A stretch of DNA of 53,485 nucleotides. Source: Acidobacteriota bacterium. GTDB lineage: Bacteria > Acidobacteriota > Terriglobia > Bryobacterales > Bryobacteraceae. The notes under the pieces were generated by a model, which did no database searches, was not told where the DNA came from, and saw only the letters and a program-made list of their open reading frames with translations. Below, piece by piece: positions 16,418-22,754 of this stretch. The stretch covers positions 1 to 53,485 of the forward strand of contig JAPKYZ010000035.1 of assembly GCA_026394055.1 (NCBI GenBank), in the 5' to 3' direction. How positions within the stretch are numbered: position 1 is the first letter of the stretch; each line of letters begins with the position of its first letter. The position numbers were made by a program, and so were the translations under genes.

Positions 16418-17329
16418 TTGAGACTCACTGCATTTTTCCTCATCGGGCTTTGTGCCTTTGGCCAGGCTCCGCGTAATGGCGTACCGCTCGACACCGTGGT
16501 GGCTGACCTGGGCGGCGGCGTCAAGCTGACGGCGGGCGAAATGATCCGCTTTGTCGGGGCCATGGCCGGTCCACTGCCGGGGCAGTTTGAACGCGACCCC
16601 AAAGAGTTCACCCGCCAGTTCGCGCTGCTTGCCCGGCTGGCGGCGTTGGCCGAACAGGAGCAGCTGCCGGAGCGGGGGCCGCACAAGGAGCGCCTGGCCT
16701 ATCAGCGGATGAACGTGCTGACGCAAGGGTTGCTCGATGAGAAGTCGAACGCCAGCCCGCCCGAAGAAGAGATCGAGAAGTACTTCAAGGCGCGCGGAGG
16801 AGACTTTGCGGAGGCCAACGTGAAGGTGCTCTATATCGCCTTCACCTCGGGACAACCGACCGCGGGCGACGGCAAGAAGTCACTCACCGAGACCGAAGCC
16901 AAGGCCAAGATGGAGGCTCTGCGCAAGCAGGCGACCAGCGGTGGAGACTTCATCAAGATTGTCCGCGAGAACTCCGATGACGCGGTTTCGCGCGGCAAGG
17001 ACGGCGACTACCCGCCGCTGAAGCGCGGGGACGCCATTCCGGATGCGGTGAAGCAGGCCGTGTTTTCACTGAAGCCGGGGGCTTACAGCGAAGTGATCCG
17101 GCAGCCGAATGGCTTCTACCTATTCCGTCTGGAAAAGATGGTGACGCCGCCGCTTTCCGCCGTGCGGGACCAGGTGATGCGCGCCGTCAAGGAAGCTCTG
17201 TTTAAGGCTTGGTTTGAGCAGATGCGCAATGAGGTCACCGCGCAGGTGAAGTTCTTGAACGAAGATTTCTTCAAGACCCCCACGCCGCCGCCGGGCGTTC
17301 CGGCGGTGCCGGGCGCGCCGAAGCCGTAA
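16418..17329 (+). CDS. Exported parvulin-type peptidyl-prolyl isomerase
   Basis: A 303-residue protein starting with TTG and a short signal peptide (RLTAFFLIGLCAFGQA). A SurA-like N-terminal helical chaperone part (residues 40-115) is followed by a parvulin domain: GDFIKIVRENSDDAVSRGKD, PDAVKQAVFSLKPGAYSEVI and NGFYLFRLEKM. The C terminus is a helix and a proline-rich tail. It probably assists folding of periplasmic or outer-membrane proteins. The TTG start is inferred because no ATG or GTG lies between the previous gene and the signal peptide. Confidence 0.85.
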   Translation: MRLTAFFLIGLCAFGQAPRNGVPLDTVVADLGGGVKLTAGEMIRFVGAMAGPLPGQFERDPKEFTRQFALLARLAALAEQEQLPERGPHKERLAYQRMNVLTQGLLDEKSNASPPEEEIEKYFKARGGDFAEANVKVLYIAFTSGQPTAGDGKKSLTETEAKAKMEALRKQATSGGDFIKIVRENSDDAVSRGKDGDYPPLKRGDAIPDAVKQAVFSLKPGAYSEVIRQPNGFYLFRLEKMVTPPLSAVRDQVMRAVKEALFKAWFEQMRNEVTAQVKFLNEDFFKTPTPPPGVPAVPGAPKP

Positions 17330-17345
17330 GCTTGAAAGCCTTCAC

Positions 17346-17789
17346 GTGATCCTTCAGGCACGCCATGGCCTGGGCCTGGTGCACGCCGCCAGCGACCTGC
17401 GGCGCCGCACGATTGACCTTGATCCGGAGCTGCTCAAAAGCGCTCCGGAGTTTATCCGGATTACGGTTCATGAGCTGTTCCACTTTGTCTGGCGGCGCTT
17501 GGACAACGGTACGCGGCGCGGTTGGCGCGCTTTGCTGGACCAGGAGATCGCCGCCGCGGTTCCGGGTGAGCTGGGCTGGTCGGCTGAGTGGCGGAAGGTG
17601 AAGATCGTGGCCGATGGTGGCTCCGCAGGGCGTTGGCGCGACTACGCGTGCGAGAGCTTTTGCGACACCGCCGCCTGGTACTTCTCACCTCGCCGCCGGC
17701 ATGAAGAGTTCACGCTGTCGGCCCGTGCTCGGGCCAAGCGCAGGAAGTGGTTCGACAGGCTGCTCGATACTCGCCAGTTGCCGCTCTAG
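17346..17789 (+). CDS. Putative zincin-like metalloprotein (HExxH)
   Basis: A 147-residue protein with ITVHELFHFVWRRLDN, an HExxH zinc-binding motif at His42-Glu43-x2-His46. A plausible third ligand, Glu in YACESFCDTAAWY, lies about 60 residues later, as in gluzincin-type peptidases. No signal peptide is visible. The start is GTG at 17346, 16 nt after the parvulin stop, so the two genes may be cotranscribed. I cannot name a subfamily. Zinc binding is well supported by the motif, peptidase activity only inferred. Confidence 0.65.
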   Translation: MILQARHGLGLVHAASDLRRRTIDLDPELLKSAPEFIRITVHELFHFVWRRLDNGTRRGWRALLDQEIAAAVPGELGWSAEWRKVKIVADGGSAGRWRDYACESFCDTAAWYFSPRRRHEEFTLSARARAKRRKWFDRLLDTRQLPL

Positions 17790-17847
17790 GCAGACTCGCC
17801 GCGGGCGACATTTGTGGCCGTCGCGGAATAAATTTTTCGTCTGCCGG

Positions 17848-17853
17848 TATAAT
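17848..17853 (+). promoter_or_regulatory. Candidate -10 box very close to the thioredoxin start
   Basis: A consensus TATAAT ends 7 nt before the ATG at 17861. If it is used, transcription would begin at or next to the start codon, giving a leaderless message. No good -35 box is seen at the usual distance. Confidence 0.35.
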
Positions 17854-17860
17854 CAGTCAT

Positions 17861-18436
17861 ATGCTCCGGTTTCTGATGTGTCTTGGCGCTTTGCTGCTTG
17901 TCTCCACCAGTTGCACCACCACCACGGAGGCGCGCGCACTGAAGCCGGAATCGGGTCGCAAGCAGGCGCCCGGGTTTGACCTGAAGGACTCCACTGGCAA
18001 ATCCGTTAAGCTGGCGGACTACAAGGGCAAGGTGGTGTTGCTGAACTTCTGGGCCACCTGGTGCGGACCTTGCAAGGTGGAGATCCCGTGGTTTGTCGAC
18101 TTCGAAACCCGCTACAAGGACCAGGGCTTTGCCGTGCTGGGCGTGGCGATGGACGACGAAGGCTGGACCATCGTGAAGCCCTACATCGACCAGGAGAAGA
18201 TCAACTACCGCATCCTGATGGGCACGGACCCGGTGGCCCAGCTCTACGGCGGCGTCGACAGCCTGCCCACGACCTTTGTGCTGGACCGTGAGGGCAAGAT
18301 CGCGGGCGTCCACGTGGGACTGGTAAGCAAGAGTGAATACGAAAATGACATCAAACAGCTGCTCGGTCAAAAGAAAGCCAATGCATTCCAACCCTTCCGC
18401 TTGGGCGGCCTGGCGACGGCTCTGTTGGGCCGCTAG
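17861..18436 (+). CDS. TlpA/ResA-like thioredoxin-fold lipoprotein
   Basis: Membrane-anchored or periplasmic thiol-disulfide protein of 191 residues. A hydrophobic N terminus ends in a lipobox-like STSC (MLRFLMCLGALLLVSTSC). The AhpC/TlpA thioredoxin domain has the active site FWATWCGPCKVEIP and the cis-proline loop LPTTFVLD. Such proteins reduce apocytochrome c cysteines or other extracytoplasmic thiols. The gene overlaps the DsbD-alpha-like gene by 56 nt, which supports a shared redox role. It may also serve the ccm operon at 34.5-40.6 kb, which contains no ccmG (inference). Confidence 0.88.
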   Translation: MLRFLMCLGALLLVSTSCTTTTEARALKPESGRKQAPGFDLKDSTGKSVKLADYKGKVVLLNFWATWCGPCKVEIPWFVDFETRYKDQGFAVLGVAMDDEGWTIVKPYIDQEKINYRILMGTDPVAQLYGGVDSLPTTFVLDREGKIAGVHVGLVSKSEYENDIKQLLGQKKANAFQPFRLGGLATALLGR

Positions 18437-18887
18437 CTTGGTTTGTTGGGCCGGTGGCCTGGCGGCGGTCAGTGCCTTCGCTCAGAATGAGCAGCTGACC
18501 GTGGCTTCCGGCGGCAAGGTCGTGGCCAAGCGCGGCGAGACCGCCGTGGCGACGTTGCGCATCACCGTCAAGCCGGGCTTCCACGTGAACTCAAATACGC
18601 CGAACGAGGACTACCTGATCCCGCTGCGGCTCACCTGGGACCCCAAACCCCTGTCCGTCGACGCGGTGAAGTTCCCTACCCCGAAGCAGGATAAGTTCGA
18701 GTTCTCCGAGAAGGCCTTGAGCGTCTACGAAGGCGATTTCGTCATCGAGACCAAGTTCAAAGTGCCCGCCGATGCCACCACCGGCATGGGCCTGGCCAGT
18801 GGCAAGCTGCGCTATCAGGCGTGCAGCAACACGGCCTGCTATCCGCCCAAGACCGTGCCGGTCTCAATCCCGCTCGACATCCGCTAG
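18381..18887 (+). CDS. DsbD N-terminal (alpha) domain-like exported protein
   Basis: A 168-residue exported protein with a tryptophan-rich signal segment (WAASLVCWAGGLAAVSAFAQ). The mature part is an immunoglobulin-like domain of the DsbD-alpha type: GETAVATLRITVKPGFHVNS, then YQACSNTACYPPKTVPV, in which the Cys-x4-Cys pair and the following YPP are diagnostic. DsbD-alpha shuttles electrons from a membrane transporter to periplasmic thioredoxin-like proteins. There is no membrane (beta) domain here, so a CcdA-like partner must be elsewhere. It begins inside the preceding tlpA-like gene; ATG 18381 was preferred, with in-frame ATGs further upstream (18342, 18333) possible. Confidence 0.78.
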   Translation: MHSNPSAWAAWRRLCWAASLVCWAGGLAAVSAFAQNEQLTVASGGKVVAKRGETAVATLRITVKPGFHVNSNTPNEDYLIPLRLTWDPKPLSVDAVKFPTPKQDKFEFSEKALSVYEGDFVIETKFKVPADATTGMGLASGKLRYQACSNTACYPPKTVPVSIPLDIR

Positions 18888-18894
18888 CGGCAGC

Positions 18895-19638
18895 ATGCGG
18901 CGACTGCTGATCCGCCCGGGCGCCATTGGCGATTGCCTGTTGACGTTTCCAGCGATGGAAGCGCTGAAGGCGGACTACACCGAAGTGTGGGTACCCAGTG
19001 TGATGAAGCCGCTGGTCCAGTTTGCCGACCGGGTGGATTTGATTGCGAGCACGGGTCTCGATGGGCTGGCGATCCCTGGTGTCGAAGGCTTGCAGCGGCC
19101 CGTGCTCGAACGGCTGGGCGGCTTTGATGAAATCGTCTCCTGGTATGGCACGCACCAGCCGGAGTTTCGGGCCGCTGTTTCGAATCTGCCGTTCCAGTTC
19201 CACCCGGCACTTCCACCGCCGCCTGGGCAGCCGGTGATCCATGTGCCGCAGCGAGCCCGCTCGCGTATCGTGGTGCATCCGTTCTCAGGCAGCCCGGTGA
19301 AGGATTGGCCACTCGACCGGTGGGACCAACTGGCCCTGCGGCTGGGCGCGGAGTTCGCCATGGGGCGGGATCGGCAGCCGCTGTTTGATGACCTCTACCA
19401 ACTGGCCTGCTGGCTGGCAACGGCCAAGGTCTATGTGGGGAACGATTCCGGCATCACGCATCTGGCGGCCGCCGTGGGAACACCCGTGGTGGCCTTGTTC
19501 GGCCCCACCGATCCGGCCATCTGGGCCCCACGAGGCCCGCGCGTCATGATAATCAAGAAGGACCGCCTGGAGGAGATTACTGTTGACGACGTTACTGCTG
19601 CTGTTGAGCGCTGCCTGGCCGGAAGCACCGGCACCTGA
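18895..19638 (+). CDS. GT9 (heptosyltransferase-like) glycosyltransferase, short form
   Basis: A 247-residue glycosyltransferase-family-9 protein. It opens MRRLLIRPGAIGDCLLTFPA, the GDxLLT motif of the acceptor domain, and carries the donor-domain elements IVVHPFSGSPVKDWPLDRW and YVGNDSGITHLAAAVGTPVV followed by ALFGPTDP. GT9 enzymes add heptose or similar sugars to lipopolysaccharide core. At 247 residues it is about 100 shorter than typical members, mostly through a compact N-terminal half. It starts 8 nt after the preceding gene and overlaps the next by 56 nt, so it is part of the same operon. Confidence 0.85.
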   Translation: MRRLLIRPGAIGDCLLTFPAMEALKADYTEVWVPSVMKPLVQFADRVDLIASTGLDGLAIPGVEGLQRPVLERLGGFDEIVSWYGTHQPEFRAAVSNLPFQFHPALPPPPGQPVIHVPQRARSRIVVHPFSGSPVKDWPLDRWDQLALRLGAEFAMGRDRQPLFDDLYQLACWLATAKVYVGNDSGITHLAAAVGTPVVALFGPTDPAIWAPRGPRVMIIKKDRLEEITVDDVTAAVERCLAGSTGT

Positions 19639-20434
19639 AAAGGCCATCGAACTGGCCAAGATCAAGAACCCCTACGGCCTGGTGCAGGGGCCGGACAAGA
19701 AGCTCTACATCTGCTCCATTGACGACCACAAGATCTTCCGGCTCGACCTGAAGTCGAAGAAGCTGGACGAAGTGGTGACCGGCCAGAATGAGCCCTATGA
19801 AGTGCGCTTCGACAAGCAGGGCAATCTCTTTTTTGTCGACATGAAGGCGCACGTGGTGAAGCGGCGGGACAAGAAGACGGGCGCGCTCACCATCGTGGCC
19901 GGCACCGGTGAGCCCGGCTTTTCGGGCGACGGCGGCCCTGCCAGCAAGGCGCAGTTGAACCAACCCCACGCCATTCAGTTCGACCCGCAGGGCCGCCTGC
20001 TGATCTGCGACATCCGCAACAACCGCATCCGCCGCGTCGACTTCAAGACCGGCCTGATCGAGACGTGGATGGGCAACGACGACATGCCCGTCAAGGGCCC
20101 GCGAGCGATCGATTTCTCACCCGACGGCACGCTGTGGCTGGCGCTCCGCGAAGGCAACGCGGTCTGGAAGGTGGACTACGCGACGCGGCAACACACGGTG
20201 CTGGCCGACAAGCTCCACGGGCCGAAGGGGATCGTGTGGTCGGCCAAGGACAAGGGTGTCTACATCGCCGATACCGAAAGCCATGAGATCACGTTCCTCG
20301 ACGGCCAGACCGGAGCGCGCCGCGTGATTGCGGACAAGCTGAAGCGGCCGCACGGGGTCGCCCTCAGCATCACGGGTCAGGTACTGGTGGGCGATAGCGA
20401 GAATCACCGCGTGCTGCAAGTGGACCCGCGCTAG
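19583..20434 (+). CDS. Exported NHL-repeat beta-propeller protein
   Basis: A 283-residue protein starting with TTG inside the glycosyltransferase gene. A short signal peptide (TTLLLLLSAAWPEAPA) precedes a series of NHL/SMP-30-like blades, for example NPYGLVQGPDKKLYICSIDD, NEPYEVRFDKQGNLFFVD, QPHAIQFDPQGRLLICDIRN and RPHGVALSITGQVLVGDSEN. One blade contains GTGEPGFSGDGGPA, a phrase common in NHL proteins. The role is probably binding or scaffolding; an enzymatic role cannot be judged. TTG is the only start that yields a signal peptide. Confidence 0.82.
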   Translation: MTTLLLLLSAAWPEAPAPEKAIELAKIKNPYGLVQGPDKKLYICSIDDHKIFRLDLKSKKLDEVVTGQNEPYEVRFDKQGNLFFVDMKAHVVKRRDKKTGALTIVAGTGEPGFSGDGGPASKAQLNQPHAIQFDPQGRLLICDIRNNRIRRVDFKTGLIETWMGNDDMPVKGPRAIDFSPDGTLWLALREGNAVWKVDYATRQHTVLADKLHGPKGIVWSAKDKGVYIADTESHEITFLDGQTGARRVIADKLKRPHGVALSITGQVLVGDSENHRVLQVDPR

Positions 20435-20451
20435 GGCCCGCTTTTGAGCCC

Positions 20452-21090
20452 TTAGCGCAGGTAGACGCGTTGCAAGTGGCGTGGACCCACAATTTGCTCG
20501 CGGCCATGGAGGCAGCGCAGGTTGTCGAAGATCAGCAGCTGGCCGGGCTCGATGATGACACGAGTGGGTTCGGTGGCTTGGAGAGCGGCTTCAAACGCCG
20601 CCAGCGCTTCGGGCGCGGTGCCGGGTCTGGTGCCTTGGGAGGAGTAAGCCACTTGAGGCCGGCCCTCGGCGTCGCGCGTCAAGATGCGATGGCCGGGCAG
20701 GGGCACGGCGCCCAGCTTGGCTTGAAACGTGAGCGGGGGCACCTGTTCAAACACGGGCTGCTCCAGCGTCGCGATGAGGGCGGGCGTCAACAGACGCAAC
20801 ACATCATCCAGAGCATAGAGCAGCGTGGCCGCCCGCGCTTCATTGTTCAGGCCATAAAGCGCTAGCTTCTGCGGGCGAAGATGAGGCGGAAGGAAAGCCG
20901 CATCTGTATGCGGCAGAAAGGCCGCGCGCCCCAGCGACGATTGCGTCGCTTCCAGGCCTGCGGCCGGGCGGAGGTCATGGATGATGGTGCCGTCACGCTC
21001 CTCGGGGTAGCCAAATGGCTCGCCAAAGGGGCGGACGGCCGCCAGCATCGCCTCCGGTGGCAGGTCTGTCAGTAGTGTCCAAAGATTCAT
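20452..21090 (-). CDS. TauD/TfdA-like Fe(II)/2-oxoglutarate oxygenase linked to the ars operon
   Basis: A 212-residue protein with the iron-binding facial triad of 2-oxoglutarate oxygenases: His61 and Asp63 in LPHTDAAFLP and the distal His195 in FDNLRCLHGRE, followed by the 2OG-binding Arg in HLQRVYLR. Such enzymes hydroxylate or cleave small organic substrates. Its ATG (21088-21090) directly abuts the stop of arsM, so it is the last gene of arsR-arsC-arsM-oxygenase. It is shorter than TauD itself (about 280 residues). The position suggests action on a methylated or organic arsenic compound, but no such substrate is established. Confidence 0.78.
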   Translation of the reverse strand: MNLWTLLTDLPPEAMLAAVRPFGEPFGYPEERDGTIIHDLRPAAGLEATQSSLGRAAFLPHTDAAFLPPHLRPQKLALYGLNNEARAATLLYALDDVLRLLTPALIATLEQPVFEQVPPLTFQAKLGAVPLPGHRILTRDAEGRPQVAYSSQGTRPGTAPEALAAFEAALQATEPTRVIIEPGQLLIFDNLRCLHGREQIVGPRHLQRVYLR

Positions 21091-21912
21091 TTATGCAGGC
21101 TTGGAGGCCCGCACAAACGCGCTCATAAACTTACCTTCCACCTCAGCGGCGATCCGGTCGAAATCAAGACCGGCTCCGGACAGAAACGCGCGTGCGTCCT
21201 CTGCTTTGTAGACGCGCGTCGGCTCCAGATCGATTCCGGAAAATCCGGCCGCGGCCAGCTTGGCGCGGTAGGCGTTTTCTTCCAAGGCGCCCGCGACACA
21301 GCCAATCCAAAGCTCGACGCTCTTGCGGACCTCGGCCGGGACCTCGCCGCGGACCACGACATCCGAGACGGCAAACCGGCCGCCCGGCTTCAGCACCCGG
21401 AAGGCTTCGCGCAGCACGCGATCTTTGTCGGCGCTCAAGTTGATGACGCAGTTCGAGATGATGACGTCGACGCTCGAGTCCGGCAGCGGAATGTGCTCGA
21501 TCTCGCCTTTTAAGAACTCGACGTTCTCGACCGCGGCCTTCGCCTTGTTGGCATTGGCCAAGGCCAGCATGTCATCGGTCATGTCCAGGCCAAAGGCTTT
21601 GCCGGTGGGGCCGACACGCTTGGCCGAAAGGATGACGTCAATGCCGCCGCCGGAGCCCAGATCGAGCACCGTCTCGCCGGGCTTTAGCTCCGCCAGGGCG
21701 GTCGGGTTGCCGCAGCCGAGCGAGGCCAGCACGGCCGCTTCCGGCAGTGACGCCTTCTCCACCTCGTTGTAGAGGCCGGAGGTGATGGGGTCGATCTCGC
21801 CACAGCCTGCGGAGCCGCCGCAGCAGCTATTGGTGGAGCCTTGGGTGACGCGGAGCGCGGCCTCGCCGTACTTCTGGCGGACCACTTGTTGAATATCAAC
21901 GGTGGGTGTCAT
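21091..21912 (-). CDS. arsM: Arsenite S-adenosylmethionine methyltransferase
   Basis: Cytosolic methyltransferase of 273 residues that converts As(III) to methylated arsenicals. The SAM-binding region VLDLGSGGGIDVILSAKRVG and the arsenic-binding cysteines are visible: Cys30-Cys31 and Cys37 near the N terminus (NSCCGGSAGCGE), the LGCGNPTALA segment, the core Cys in IISNCVINLS, and Cys in WIGCVAGAL. These two last cysteines are the conserved As(III) ligands of ArsM. The gene overlaps arsC by 4 nt (ATGA). Confidence 0.95.
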   Translation of the reverse strand: MTPTVDIQQVVRQKYGEAALRVTQGSTNSCCGGSAGCGEIDPITSGLYNEVEKASLPEAAVLASLGCGNPTALAELKPGETVLDLGSGGGIDVILSAKRVGPTGKAFGLDMTDDMLALANANKAKAAVENVEFLKGEIEHIPLPDSSVDVIISNCVINLSADKDRVLREAFRVLKPGGRFAVSDVVVRGEVPAEVRKSVELWIGCVAGALEENAYRAKLAAAGFSGIDLEPTRVYKAEDARAFLSGAGLDFDRIAAEVEGKFMSAFVRASKPA

Positions 21913-22319
21913 AGTGCTTTCCTCAATTCATTCAGATAAAGTTCCCGGAACTGCGTCCGGATTTGATCCCGTACCTTGCGGAAGACGGCAATGTCGCTGC
22001 TCTTGGCTGGATCGTCAAAGCCAATGTGCATCCGCTTGCCCACCTTGCCGGAAAAGGTGGGACAACTTTCGTCAGCCTCGCCGCAGACCGTGATGACGTA
22101 GTCAAACGGCTGATCGAGGAACTGGCGTACGTTCTTCGGCTTGGCGGCCGAGATGTCGAGGCCAATCTCCTTCATCGCTTCAATCGCCAGCGGGTGGACC
22201 TGCGCCGACGGGGCCGTGCCGGCTGAATACACGTCCAGGCGCGGGTCAAACGACTTCAGCACACCTTCGGTCATCTGGCTGCGGCAGGAATTGCCGGTGC
22301 AGAGAATCAGAATCTTCAA
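21909..22319 (-). CDS. arsC: Thioredoxin-coupled arsenate reductase
   Basis: A 136-residue low-molecular-weight phosphatase-type arsenate reductase that reduces As(V) to As(III). The P-loop CTGNSCRS lies in ILILCTGNSCRSQMTEG, and a later cysteine pair in YVITVCGEADESCP supplies the redox relay. I chose the TTG start at 22319 because a strong ribosome binding site (AAGGAGG) lies 4 nt upstream and the product then starts where the family does. The frame is open further upstream to an ATG at 22385 that overlaps arsR, which would add a 22-residue hydrophobic leader. Confidence 0.9.
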   Translation of the reverse strand: MKILILCTGNSCRSQMTEGVLKSFDPRLDVYSAGTAPSAQVHPLAIEAMKEIGLDISAAKPKNVRQFLDQPFDYVITVCGEADESCPTFSGKVGKRMHIGFDDPAKSSDIAVFRKVRDQIRTQFRELYLNELRKAL

Positions 22320-22375
22320 CTTTCCTCCTTCGCGCGCCGTCAGCACGGCCGCCACCACCAACGTCAGCATCAGTT

Positions 22376-22702
22376 TTACGAACATTTCCGGGTGATCTCC
22401 TTCGGATTGACAGCCTTGGAACGCGTGCAGCATTCGGCGTAGAGAAATTGCAGCAGATCACGCAGCGCCTCGTCGTTGGCGCGGTACCAGAGAAACTGCC
22501 GGTCGCGCGCCACCGTAATCAGGCCCTCATTTTTCAACTTGTCCAGGTGGTGCGACAGGGTGGAGCCGGGGATGCCGAGCTCGGTCTGCAACTCCCCCAC
22601 CACCAGGCCCTCCGGGTGGGCTGTCAGGAGCAAGCGGACAATGCTGAGCCGGGCTTCGGAACCCAGCGCGGCAAACATATCGGCGTAACGGGCGGCGTCC
22701 AT
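22376..22702 (-). CDS. arsR: ArsR-family arsenite-responsive repressor
   Basis: A 108-residue winged-helix repressor. The DNA-binding helix is LGIPGSTLSHHLDKLKNEGL. The classical CVC metal site is absent from the alpha-3 helix; instead three cysteines lie at the C terminus (Cys91, Cys92 and Cys107: YAECCTRS ... RKCS), as in the ArsR subtype with a C-terminal arsenite site. It is the first gene of the ars operon and faces an operator-like palindrome just upstream of its ATG. It should release DNA when As(III) binds and thereby induce arsC, arsM and the oxygenase. Confidence 0.92.
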   Translation of the reverse strand: MDAARYADMFAALGSEARLSIVRLLLTAHPEGLVVGELQTELGIPGSTLSHHLDKLKNEGLITVARDRQFLWYRANDEALRDLLQFLYAECCTRSKAVNPKEITRKCS

Positions 22703-22705
22703 CTG

Positions 22706-22727
22706 TATTTCTACAATTGCAGAAATA
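22706..22727 (-). promoter_or_regulatory. Candidate ArsR operator
   Basis: TATTTCTGCAATTGTAGAAA+TA (read on the minus strand) is a near-perfect 22-bp palindrome, 3 nt upstream of the arsR ATG. A TTGACT hexamer (a good -35 box) lies just upstream at 22735-22740. The position over the presumed -10/start region is what a repressor site requires. Confidence 0.7.
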
Positions 22728-22754
22728 CCGTAGAGAGTCAACCCCAAATTTCGG

